A stretch of DNA of 44,391 nucleotides from Betaproteobacteria bacterium (GTDB taxonomy: Bacteria; Pseudomonadota; Gammaproteobacteria; Burkholderiales; Casimicrobiaceae), in NCBI GenBank assembly GCA_027492485.1, contig JAPUER010000064.1, positions 1-44,391 of the forward strand. The letters are read 5' to 3'. The notes beneath the pieces were generated by a model. It was not told where the DNA came from and made no database searches. It saw only the letters and a program-made list of their open reading frames with translations. The position numbers were made by a program, and so were the translations under genes. Below, piece after piece: positions 36,779-44,391 of this stretch (the first letter of the stretch is position 1; every line of letters begins with the position of its first letter).

Positions 36779-39700
36779 TTATGCCTTCTCGATGTTGACG
36801 ATGAAGCTCTTGTATTCGGGCGTCTGCGTGTTGGCGTCCCCGACGAACGGGGTCAGCGTGTTCACCAGATAGCCCGGCTTCGCCACACCGACGAATCCCC
36901 AGTGGTTGGGCAGACCGACGGTATCGATCTTCTTGCCGTCCACCGTGAGCTGCGGGATGCGCTTGGTCACCGTTGCCACCGCCTTGATGAAGCCACGGTT
37001 GGACGAGACCTTCACCATGTCGCCGTTGGCAATGCCCTTGGCCTTCGCCAGCTCCTCGCCGATCTCGACGAATTGCTGCGGCTGGATGATGGCATTGCTT
37101 TCGACGTTCTTGGTCCAGTAGTGGAAGTGCTCCGTCAAGCGGTAGCTGGTTGCCACATACGGAAAGTCCTTCGGCGTACCGAACGCTTCCATGTCGCCCT
37201 TGTAGACGCGTGCCGCGGGGTTCGCCCTTGCCTTCGCGTTGGTCGGGTGCATGGGGTTGTTCTCGAGCGGTGACTCGAACGGCTCGTAGTGCTCCGGCAG
37301 CGGCCCTTCGGCCATGCCGGTCGGCGCGAACAGTCGCGCCACGCCCTCCGCTGTCATGATGAACGGCTGCACGCGATCGGGGTCGCCCGGATTCGCGGCC
37401 GGGTTGATGTCGGGCACGTCGGCCCCGGCCCAAGCCTTGCCGTTCCACTGCATCAGCTTGCGCTTGCCGTCCCACGGCTTGCCGTCCGGCGCGCTCGACG
37501 CGGCGTTGTAAAGGATGCGGCGGTTCGCCGGCCACGCCCACGCCCAGGCGAGCGTCTGCCCGATGCCAAACGGATCGCTGTTGTCGCGGCGAGCCATCTG
37601 GTTGCCGGCCTGCGTCCACGAGCCGGTGTAAATCCAGCAACCGGACGCCGTCGTGCCGTCGTCACGCAAGAGCCCGAAGCCGGCCAGTTGTTCGCCGGCC
37701 TTGGCGAGCACCTTGCGCTCGGCCTTCGGGTCTTTCGGATCAACCGGCGACAGCACATCTTCCAATGCCTTGCCGTTGTATTCCATCGCCAGTTCTTCCG
37801 AGGACGGACTGTCGGGAATCTTGTACGGCCAGGTCAGGTTCAGGATCGGGTCGGGGAAAGCGCCGCCGTCCTTGGCGTAGGCCGCTTTGATGCGCAGGAA
37901 GATCTCGGCGATGATTTCAGCATCGCCCTTGGCTTCGCCGGGAGGCGGCGCGCCTTTCCAGTGCCACTGCAGCCAGCGACCGCTGTTGGTCAACGAGCCG
38001 TCTTCTTCGGCGAAGCAGGTGCTCGGGAAACGGAACACCGTGGTCTGGATTTCTTCGCTCTTGACATCGTTGTGTTCGCCGTAGTTCTTCCAGAACTCGG
38101 CGGTCTCGGTGTTGAGCGGATCGATGATGACGAGGTATTTCAGCTTCGACAGGCCACCGACGATCTTCTTCTTGTTCGGGAACGAACCGACCGGGTTGAA
38201 GCCCTGGCAGATGTAGCCGTTCAACTTGCCCTGGCCCATCAGCTCGAATGCCGCGAGCACGTCGTACAGCCGATCCCATTTCGGCAGGTAGTCGAACGCC
38301 CAACTGTTTTCGGCGGTGGCCGCCTTGCCAAACCACGCCTTTTGCAGACTGACGAAGAACTTCGGATAGTTCTGCCAGTAGCTCATCTGGTTCGGGCGCA
38401 GCGGCTTCAGCGCACGCGTCTTGTAGTACGTCTCCAGATCTTGCTCGGTATCGCGAGCGAGGCTCAGGTAGCCAGGCAAGCTGTTGGAAAGCAGGCCGAG
38501 ATCGGTGAGGCCCTGAATGTTGCTGTGACCGCGCAGCGCGTTCATGCCACCACCGGCGATGCCGATGTTGCCGAGCAGCAGTTGCATGATGGCCGCCGTG
38601 CGGATCATCTCCGAGCCCGTGCTGTGCTGTGTCCAGCCCAGCGCGTACATGATGGTCATCGCCTTGTTCGGCGCAGCGGTACTCGCGATGTGCTCGCAGA
38701 CCTTGAGGAACTTGTCCTGCGGCGTGCCGGTGATCTTGCTGACCATCTCCGGCGTGTAGCGCGAGAAATGGGCCTTCATGATCTGCAGTACGCAGCGCGG
38801 ATGCTGCATCGTTTCGTCGACCTTGGCGAAGCCCTTGTCGTCGAGCTCGTAGGCCCAGCTTGCGTTGCTGTAGCTGCGCTTGGCCTCGTCGTAGCCGGAG
38901 AAGATGCCGTCCTTGAACGAGTACCCCTCGCCCACGATGAACGGTGCGTTGGTGTAGTGCTTGACGTAGTCCTGCTGGATCTTGTTCTGGCTCAGCAGAT
39001 AGTTGACGACACCGCCCAGGAAGGCGATATCGCTGCCGGCACGAATCGGCGCGTAGTAATCGGCCATCGCGGCCGAGCGCGTGAAGCGCGGGTCGACGAC
39101 GACCAGCTTTGCCTTGTTGTGATGCTTCGCTTCGACAACCCACTTGAAGCCGCAGGGATGCGCTTCAGCGGCATTGCCACCCATGATCAGAACTACATCG
39201 GCGTTCCTGATGTCCACCCAATGGTTGGTCATCGCACCGCGGCCAAACGTCGGAGCCAGACTGGCTACCGTGGGGCCGTGTCAGACGCGTGCCTGATTAT
39301 CGAATACCAGCATCCCCATCGAGCGCATCGCCTTGTGGGTGATGTAGCCCGACTCGTTGGACGAAGCAGAGGCGCAGAGCATGCCGGTCGTCAACCAGCG
39401 GTTGACGGTCTGCCCGGCAGCGTTCTTGGCGATGAAGTTGGCGTCGCGATCCGCCTTCATCATTTTCACCAGGCGGGACATTGCGTCGTTCCAACTCACG
39501 CGCTTCCATTCCTTGCTGCCCGGTTCCCGGATTTCCGGGTATTTCAGCCGATTCGGGCTGTGCACGAAGTCGAGCAAGCCGGCGCCCTTCGGGCACAGCG
39601 TGCCGCGATTGACCGGATGATCGGGATCGCCCTCGATGTGCACGATGTCGGCGACCACGTTTTTCGCCTTGTCGCCCAGGCTGTACATGATGATGCCGCA

Positions 39701-39868
39701 GCCGACCGAGCAGTACGGGCAGGTATTACGCGTTTCCGTGGTCCGGGCAAGCTTGAAGTTGCGCGTCTCGGCCAACGCCGCAGTGGGCGAAAAACCGAGC
39801 GCGACCAGACTGGAACTCACCAGCCCGCCGCCCGTCACCCGGAAGAATTGCCTCCGGTTCATATCCAT
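36779..39868 (-). CDS. fdnG: Formate dehydrogenase alpha subunit, selenoprotein (Sec at residue 196)
   Basis: A 1029-aa molybdopterin (bis-MGD) enzyme that oxidises formate outside the cytoplasm. A Tat signal (NRRQFFRVTGGG) precedes the 4Fe-4S cysteines C50, C53, C57 and C92. An in-frame UGA at 39281-39283 lies between ARV and HGPTVASLAP, the exact place of selenocysteine 196 in E. coli FdnG, and the frame continues without shift to 36779. A SECIS hairpin follows the UGA. The start at MDMNRRQFF is used because of an AGGAG site 9 nt upstream. It heads the 13-kb unit. Confidence 0.97.
39251..39270 (-). promoter_or_regulatory. Bacterial SECIS hairpin
   Basis: Directly after the UGA, the transcript folds as a short stem with a bulged U (39267) and an AGUCU-type loop. 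The lower pairs are CGG with CCG and the upper stem is AGCC with GGCU. Bulged U and loop GU are the SelB contacts known in E. coli fdhF/fdnG. It begins 10 bases after the UGA codon, in the usual position. Confidence 0.88.
39281..39283 (-). other. Selenocysteine UGA codon of fdnG
   Basis: The codon TGA is followed by CAC GGC CCC ACG in the same frame, giving ARV-Sec-HGPT, as in FdnG proteins. It is recoding, not a broken gene, because selA, selB, selC and the SECIS hairpin are all present in the same unit. Confidence 0.95.
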
Positions 39869-39940
39869 AGGTGTGCACTCCTGTGATGCCGATCGATGGT
39901 TCGCAATTCGGCGCTGGCCGAACGATTTGATCATTCGGGA

Positions 39941-39969
39941 TTTTTAGCTTGCCTGTCGGGACAAAGCAA
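39941..39969 (-). promoter_or_regulatory. Candidate promoter of the fdn-sel unit
   Basis: On the minus strand, TTGCTT (39964-39969) and TAAAAA (39941-39946) are separated by 17 bases, which puts the transcript start about 65 nt before fdnG. No other open frame fits the 242-bp gap up to 40111. The match is moderate. Confidence 0.4.
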
Positions 39970-40110
39970 TACGCAGTGCACCCAACTGGCGCGCCTGAAT
40001 TCCGGATTTGCGCATATCGCCGCACTCGTCCACCAGGCGGCCGGCGCAGTGTTGCAATCTGGAGCAATCGGGCGCCGCGGGCGTCCCGGCAACGCCACCG
40101 GTCGACCGGA

Positions 40111-40770
40111 TCAATAAAGAAGCAGCGACGAGTGGAAATTGGGTACGCGACCGTCGCGGACGTCGGCGCGCCACACGCGCAGCGAGCCCAAGTCCATCTT
40201 CCAGAACTTCTCGACATCGTTGAAGTGCGCGAGTACGGCGTCGCGCGCACCGGGGTCGCGCGTCAGCCGCAGTTCCCGCGCCAGCGAGAGGTTCGGCCCG
40301 AAGCTGTCCAACTGCGGCGAACCGGGCGATTTGCCCGCCAGCGCCAACTGGCGCATCGCCTCCGCAACATCGCCGCGACGCAGTGCCGTCCGCCCGAGCG
40401 CGGCATGCGCACCGTAGACCACGTTGCCGTAATTCCAGTCTTTCGCATACGACGGCAGCAGCGCCAGCGCTTCGCCGGCGTAGGCATCCGCCTGATCCAG
40501 CTTGTCGACGCCAGCGCTCGCCATCGCCGCCGGGGCCAGCGCGACCCAGCGCGCATAGGCATCCGTTGCCTGTTCAAGTTTGCTTTGATGCCTGCTGTAA
40601 GCCCCTTGCACGTCCAGCGGCGGCTCGAACGACTGCGCTGCCATGATCGCCCCAGCGTCCGAAATCAGCAGTGCCACTGTCGCCGCAATCAGCACGACCG
40701 CCACGGTGCAAACACCGAGCGCCACAAACCAGGGCCGACGGTACAGCGGTCGCGGCGCGGCAACGTTCAT
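40111..40770 (-). CDS. Membrane-anchored unknown protein
   Basis: A 219-aa protein with one N-terminal membrane helix (about 13-38, WFVALGVCTVAVVLIAATVALLI) and a helical, probably periplasmic body. The helix pairs around residues 55-150 (YARWVALAPAAMA, ADAYAGEALALLPSYA, GRTALRRGDVAEAMRQLALAG) look like TPR-type repeats. I do not recognise the family. It lies just upstream of the fdn promoter on the same strand, separated by 242 bp. Confidence 0.65.
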   Translation of the reverse strand: MNVAAPRPLYRRPWFVALGVCTVAVVLIAATVALLISDAGAIMAAQSFEPPLDVQGAYSRHQSKLEQATDAYARWVALAPAAMASAGVDKLDQADAYAGEALALLPSYAKDWNYGNVVYGAHAALGRTALRRGDVAEAMRQLALAGKSPGSPQLDSFGPNLSLARELRLTRDPGARDAVLAHFNDVEKFWKMDLGSLRVWRADVRDGRVPNFHSSLLLY

Positions 40771-40886
40771 CCGGGAGTTTCATTCAATGGGACACGGACA
40801 GTGTAAGGCGATCCGCCGCGCGGTCCTGGTGACGGGCTTCAGCTTGCGAAAGGCGGCATCGGTCGGAAAGGTAGCAGCACAGCTGC

Positions 40887-40906
40887 GTGGGCAACAAGTT
40901 GCCCAC
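40887..40906. repeat. Short palindrome GTGGGCAAC-AA-GTTGCCCAC
   Basis: A perfect 9-bp stem with a 2-base spacer lies just after the vapC stop (downstream in its direction). It may end the toxin-antitoxin transcript, though no T run follows. The motif is a common dispersed palindrome. Confidence 0.6.
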
Positions 40907-40925
40907 CCTACCAAGCCGATCTATC

Positions 40926-41306
40926 TCAACCGACAACCTTGGCCCGGTACCGTACCCCCGGTGCTTTCATCAAATCCACGTCCTGCGTAAAGAGCAGTGC
41001 CTGATGCACTTGCGCGGTTTGCCAGATGATGGCGTCGGCCATTGCAAGTTTGTAGCGGATCGAGGCAATGGCAGCCAGGCGGAGATTGTCAGCGTCGAGA
41101 TGCACGACCTGACCGCGACTCATTGCATTGACGGCACGGTCTGCAAACGTCTGTCCGCTTTGCACCAGTACGCGTTTACACACTTCGTAGACGGTGATCG
41201 CCGGGACGACCAGGTTCGGCAGGTCGGAGAGCGCCGGTTCAAAGAACGAGGCGTTGGGGCCGTCCGCAAAGTATTCGAGCCATCCGCACGAATCAACGAC
41301 GTTCAT
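40926..41306 (-). CDS. vapC: PIN-domain toxin (VapC family)
   Basis: A 126-aa PIN-domain ribonuclease of a type II toxin-antitoxin pair. It starts MNVVDSCGWLEYF with the first catalytic aspartate (D5), has an E in TVYEVCKRVL and the acidic end cluster AMADAIIWQTA plus FTQDVDLM. Members cleave tRNA or rRNA. The ATG overlaps the antitoxin stop as ATGA. Confidence 0.92.
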   Translation of the reverse strand: MNVVDSCGWLEYFADGPNASFFEPALSDLPNLVVPAITVYEVCKRVLVQSGQTFADRAVNAMSRGQVVHLDADNLRLAAIASIRYKLAMADAIIWQTAQVHQALLFTQDVDLMKAPGVRYRAKVVG

Positions 41307-41572
41307 GCGCCGCGCACCTTGGTGCGGCCTTTCGCGCGGGCGCGCGGTTGCGTGTGTGGCGTATCGAGCCCATCCTCCGGGTCGTTCGGTACATCGGTGT
41401 TGATACCCCGACACATGCCGCGAAGGGCCGAAATCGGCAATTCGGGGACCAGCTCCACATGGTCGCCCACCACGCGCGCCTCAAGGCGCTGGCCGGCGAC
41501 GAGGTTCAGCGCCTTGCGAACGTCCTTCGGGATGACGACTTGAAATTTGGGCGACAGGGCGACGGAGGTCAT
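41303..41572 (-). CDS. vapB: AbrB-type antitoxin (VapB)
   Basis: An 89-aa protein with an N-terminal swapped-hairpin DNA-binding domain (SPKFQVVIPKDVRKAL, GQRLEARVV; residues 7-45) and a basic disordered tail that would wrap the toxin. It is typical of VapB or MazE antitoxins. It overlaps vapC by 4 nt, and an inverted repeat lies immediately upstream. Confidence 0.92.
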   Translation of the reverse strand: MTSVALSPKFQVVIPKDVRKALNLVAGQRLEARVVGDHVELVPELPISALRGMCRGINTDVPNDPEDGLDTPHTQPRARAKGRTKVRGA

Positions 41573-41578
41573 GATGCC

Positions 41579-41614
41579 ATTTCGTAAAACGATTTTTTTA
41601 TCGTAGCACGAAAT
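41579..41614. promoter_or_regulatory. Candidate VapB operator
   Basis: A nested inverted repeat has outer arms ATTTCGT and ACGAAAT and inner arms ACGAT and ATCGT around a T run. It begins 7 bp before the vapB start codon, where an autoregulatory site is expected. Confidence 0.6.
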
Positions 41615-41724
41615 GAAATTAAGACTACGTTTTGTCGCTTGACGTAACGCCGGGCGAGGTAGTGAACCCGCCCCTGTCGGCCGTGCCTTTTGCAGTGATT
41701 TACAAGCAGGTCGAACACGCCGAT

Positions 41725-41762
41725 TCGACTTTCTTGTCTAACGCGTTAGACAAGAAAGTCGA
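41725..41762. repeat. Perfect 38-bp palindrome
   Basis: The half-site TCGACTTTCTTGTCTAACG meets its exact complement at the central ACGCGT, with no loop or mismatch. It lies in the 470-bp gap between vapB and the next gene. Near it, at 41900-41920, two CCCCCAAA-type motifs repeat in tandem. No other gene could be supported in this gap. Confidence 0.9.
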
Positions 41763-42042
41763 CTTTGGGAGAATAGCAGCGAACGATGTGAGTGGACACT
41801 CTCGCGCGAAGGTGCTACCTGTCTGGTGCGAGGGCGGGACTCGTATGTTGCGCATAAGCAACGTTTTTACGGGGCTATGGGAAGAATGGATTTCCTTCAT
41901 GCCCCCAAATATGCCCCCCAAAATTGAGCGCTTGTGTCCGTGGCTCGACGAATCAATCGTCGCCATCACTCATCAGCTTCGATCCAGCCATAGCGTGTCG
42001 CTTGTCGTCGTATCGCCGGTGACGCGTCAAACCCTTCGGCGA

Positions 42043-42735
42043 TCAACCTTGACACGGCGTAGCCCAGCCAGTCGGTCGGTTTATCACTCGCAGAATCCGA
42101 TCGCACTCCGCTTGATCCAGTGTATCCCCTAACGAAGCGCGGTAGCGCAGCACTACCAACTCAAAGCAGTGGCTTTCGCGCGCTCCCCAGGAAGCGCTTC
42201 GTAGCGCGGTTATTCGCGTTTCATTCGATGGCCGCTCCTGGCCGTACGGCAGTGAGAGCAAGCGTTCAGCCAGATCAGTGATGGCAAGGTGTATGGCGGG
42301 GCTATCGGGAATCCCAAGTTGGCGCTTGGCTTCGGTCGACGCGTAAGGAAATCGCGGCTGCTCGTCGCTGAATGAATTGCTACTTTGTCGGCTCAAGATT
42401 CTCTCCGTACAAACTGGCGTTTGTCTGATGCGCGTTTGAATCACCCCGTCTACCGAGCAAAGCCACGGCATCGCCACCTTTCGCTTCGCTTCACGTTCTG
42501 CAAGAGCGCGGCCCACACGCGCCCGAGTGGAAGCGTTGACAACCGCGCGCTCGGCATCAGTACGCGCTGGCAGTCGCGGGAACCATCGCCGGGCGCGCGG
42601 CGGTATCGGCCACCTTCTCGGGGTGTCCACGCCATACACCGGGGCCCATGGATTAGGACCGGTGCGCTGGGATGTCGAGACGAAATCTGTATGCGCGACG
42701 TTGCCTACCCAAGTGACCGCCGAAGCTTCAGTCAT
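42043..42735 (-). CDS. Hypothetical protein of the accessory region
   Basis: A 230-aa protein with no recognised domain. It starts MTEASAVTWVGN and is rich in arginine. A GAGGAG ribosome site is present but very close to the ATG. It follows the 55-aa gene (gap 60 nt) on the same strand, so the two form a small operon. Base composition is lower in GC than the core genes, which fits acquired DNA. The function is unknown. Confidence 0.55.
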   Translation of the reverse strand: MTEASAVTWVGNVAHTDFVSTSQRTGPNPWAPVYGVDTPRRWPIPPRARRWFPRLPARTDAERAVVNASTRARVGRALAEREAKRKVAMPWLCSVDGVIQTRIRQTPVCTERILSRQSSNSFSDEQPRFPYASTEAKRQLGIPDSPAIHLAITDLAERLLSLPYGQERPSNETRITALRSASWGARESHCFELVVLRYRASLGDTLDQAECDRILRVINRPTGWATPCQG

Positions 42736-42795
42736 TGCTCCTCAACCCTAAGCCTATGTGCAACAGCCGTTCTCTGGCACGCCAGCATGACGTGG

Positions 42796-42963
42796 CTATC
42801 TCTTTTGAATGCCTGCGACTTTGGCTTTCTCTGCCAAGGCGTCCTTCTCCTTGCGTTTGGCGATTGCCTTGCCAAGTATCACAGCCTGCGTTCTCGGGGC
42901 CAGCTCGCGCAGCTTCGCCAAGGTCATGGTCTTCTTGTTCGGCGGATTGTCTGCGTCTTCCAT
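42796..42963 (-). CDS. Small basic hypothetical protein
   Basis: A 55-aa frame reading MEDADNPPNKKTMTLAKL and onward, strongly basic and alpha-helical in its second half (AIAKRKEKDALAEKAKVAG). A GAGGTGA ribosome site is 5 nt upstream. It is followed by the 230-aa gene. No family recognised. Confidence 0.5.
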   Translation of the reverse strand: MEDADNPPNKKTMTLAKLRELAPRTQAVILGKAIAKRKEKDALAEKAKVAGIQKR

Positions 42964-43145
42964 AGGTCACCTCATCAGACCATCGGCGCACCGCTAACGT
43001 TGATGCGTCCGAAATCGGGTTGCGTCGAAACCTAGATGCAAGCACCGTCTGTACGGCATCATTTTCTCGCCGTCATTACTTTACGCGCAAGCCAATTTTG
43101 TCCCGGCGTTGCCAAGAACTTGTCGGCGGAATCTTTGGTTGCGAC

Positions 43146-43234
43146 CTAACGACGCGAAGCCATCTGCTGTTCGATGAAGGTGATCACAGCAGAAGCGTCA
43201 ATGTTCAAGGTGTCTTGCGGACGCCCAAGACTAA
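43146..43234 (-). pseudogene. 3' fragment of a gene cut by the IS5-family element
   Basis: From the left end of the IS, the minus strand stays open for about 28 codons, ending ...DTLNIDASAVITFIEQQMA SRR and a TAG stop. The sequence looks like a normal protein end and has no start codon before the IS. The rest of the gene should lie beyond the right end of the IS, outside the window. The protein family is unknown. Confidence 0.4.
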
Positions 43235-44391
43235 GGCAACGCTGAACAAGTCCACGATCAGATGGTGAGAAGCGTTGTAGGTAGATGAAGCAACAGACCT
43301 TTGCCGCAGCAGCCGATCAAGGCGCCGGATTTGAGCAGTACCGTCGCGCAACCAAGCGCGATGTGTTTCTCGCGACGATGGATGAGATCGTGCCGTGGCA
43401 GGCGCTGAGCGAGGTGATCGAGCCGCATTACCCGAAGGCGGGTAATGGCCGCCCGCCGGTAGGTCTGCAGCGCATGCTGCGGATGTACTTCATCCAGCAT
43501 TGGTTCAACCTCGCTGATGAAGCCTGTGAGGAGGCGTTGCTCGACAGCACCGCGTTGCGGCGTTTCGTCGGTATCGACCTGGGTCGCGAGCGCGTGCCCG
43601 ACGGCACAACGCTGTTGAAGTTTCGCCGTCTGTTGGAGAGGCACCAACTCGCTGAGAAGCTGTTTGCCACGGTAGGTGAGCTACTGCAAGCGCGGGGACT
43701 GAAGCTAGGCACGGGCACGATCGTGGATGCCACCATCATCGGCGCGCCGAGCTCGACGAAGAACGCCGACAAGGCGCGCGATCCCGAGATGCACCAGACG
43801 AAGAAGGGCCAGCAGTGGTACTTCGGGATGAAGATGCACATCGGCGTGGACAGCCGCACGGGGCTGGTGCATAGCGCCGTGGTCACCGCGGCCAACGTGC
43901 ATGACAAACACCCGCTGCCCGAGCTGCTGCACGGCAACGAGCAGCGCGTGTACGGTGACAGTGCCTACGCCAGTCAGAAAGAGTTAATCCAGTCCAAGGC
44001 GCCGCTGGCGCGGGACTTCACGAACGAGCGCGTGCGCCGGGGCGGTGAGCTCGACGAAGCCAAGCGCGCGAAGAACCGCAACAAGTCCAGGGTGCGCGCC
44101 CGTGTGGAGCACGTCTTCGCGGTGGTCAAGCGATTGTGGGGCTTCAGCAAGGTCCGCTATCGTGGACTGGCCAAGAACGCCACGCGTTCGCTTGTAGTGC
44201 TGGGCCTGGCCAATCTGTACCTGGCTCGCAGGAGCTTGGCATGAGTGCGTCCGCTGCGAGCGCCGGGGACGCTTTCGCGGTCGCAGCGCGCACCTCCCAA
44301 GGCGAGTTTCGATGAATTCGCACCCCAGCTTCCTTGATCCTCTACCCTCGCACCTCATCTCGCCGATTTCGACGGCTTGTTCAGCGTTGCC
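43235..44391 (+). mobile_element. IS5-family insertion sequence, apparently complete at the window edge
   Basis: Terminal inverted repeats of at least 16 bp (GGCAACGCTGAACAAG at 43235-43250 and its complement at 44376-44391) bracket a single transposase gene. The 4 bases before the left end are CTAA, matching the YTAR target duplication of IS5 elements. The last base of the window is the last base of the right repeat, so the right duplicate cannot be seen. Confidence 0.92.
43285..44244 (+). CDS. IS5-family transposase (DDE)
   Basis: A 319-aa transposase. The DDE residues lie in TIVDATIIGAPSS, RVYGDSAYAS and KSRVRARVEHVFAVVKRLWG, with the YREK-like IS5 block around the last. The HWFNLADEACEEALLDS region is the family N-terminal domain. 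It is intact with no frameshift, so the element may still be active. The start is 34 nt inside the left repeat's inner end. Confidence 0.95.
   Translation: MKQQTFAAAADQGAGFEQYRRATKRDVFLATMDEIVPWQALSEVIEPHYPKAGNGRPPVGLQRMLRMYFIQHWFNLADEACEEALLDSTALRRFVGIDLGRERVPDGTTLLKFRRLLERHQLAEKLFATVGELLQARGLKLGTGTIVDATIIGAPSSTKNADKARDPEMHQTKKGQQWYFGMKMHIGVDSRTGLVHSAVVTAANVHDKHPLPELLHGNEQRVYGDSAYASQKELIQSKAPLARDFTNERVRRGGELDEAKRAKNRNKSRVRARVEHVFAVVKRLWGFSKVRYRGLAKNATRSLVVLGLANLYLARRSLA

Noticed and set aside
39232-39283. Apparent frameshift or stop splitting the formate dehydrogenase alpha gene
   Set aside because: The TGA is in frame at the known Sec position, a SECIS hairpin follows, and selA, selB and selC are in the same unit.
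37289-39886. Very long plus-strand open frame opposite fdnG
   Set aside because: It lies fully antisense to a well-identified gene, shows histidine/arginine-rich shadow composition and no known domain.
41900-41960. Phage integrase start suggested by the ATGCCCCCAAATATGCCCCC segment
   Set aside because: No integrase domain or frame of useful length follows on either strand.

Overview
The window reads as a chromosomal segment of a GC-rich betaproteobacterium, probably Burkholderiales or Rhodocyclales. This rests on the queA-tgt-yajC-secD-secF order, an FdnG-type respiratory formate dehydrogenase, Tat/Sec lipoprotein styles and dispersed palindromic repeats typical of that group. The species cannot be named from sequence alone.

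Layout. 1-92: 3' part of a tRNA-Ala(CGC) and its terminator. 179-4293: LysR regulator divergent from a likely electrophile/redox group (two pirins, an AzoR-type azoreductase, an OsmC-like protein). 4307-7871: di-heme cytochrome c peroxidase-like lipoprotein, a lipoprotein with two molybdopterin-oxidoreductase-like domains whose promoter carries a ModE-like box, and a catalase-fold protein. 8153-10753: phosphatidylserine decarboxylase, a nitrobindin-like heme protein and small ORFs. 10754-11244: a dense series of strong hairpins with no convincing ORF, probably a large structured RNA. 11275-14173: GNAT acetyltransferase and Na/Pi-cotransporter-PhoU protein. 14485-21049: dedA, secF, secD, yajC, tgt, queA, all on the minus strand. 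21120-22055: unknown exported protein. 22438-26692: hydroxycinnamate-type CoA cluster (crotonase, feruloyl-CoA-synthase-like ligase, MarR regulator, amidohydrolase).

39868 down to 26708 (minus strand) is the most striking part: an apparently single unit of about 13 kb containing fdnG (with an in-frame selenocysteine UGA and SECIS hairpin), fdnH, fdnI, fdhE, selA, an FccB-like sulfide dehydrogenase flavoprotein, a TlpA-like thioredoxin, a Tat-exported transglutaminase-like protein, selB, selC (tRNA-Sec), a GcvH/LbpA-like lipoyl-carrier protein and a DsrE-family protein. The Sec-decoding machinery (except selD) is thus encoded with its likely client enzyme. It is mixed with proteins of families that handle sulfur, which raises the possibility of a dedicated selenium/sulfur handling route.

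40111-44391: a membrane-anchored unknown protein, a VapBC toxin-antitoxin pair, then an accessory stretch with a perfect 38-bp palindrome, small unknown genes and a complete IS5-family element that appears to have cut a gene and that ends exactly at the window edge.

Repeats: four copies of a ~118-bp near-palindrome centred on TCGA lie in intergenic gaps. Two MITE-like palindromes have ends resembling the IS5-element terminal repeat. Smaller inverted repeats lie at queA's 3' end and inside the CoA cluster.
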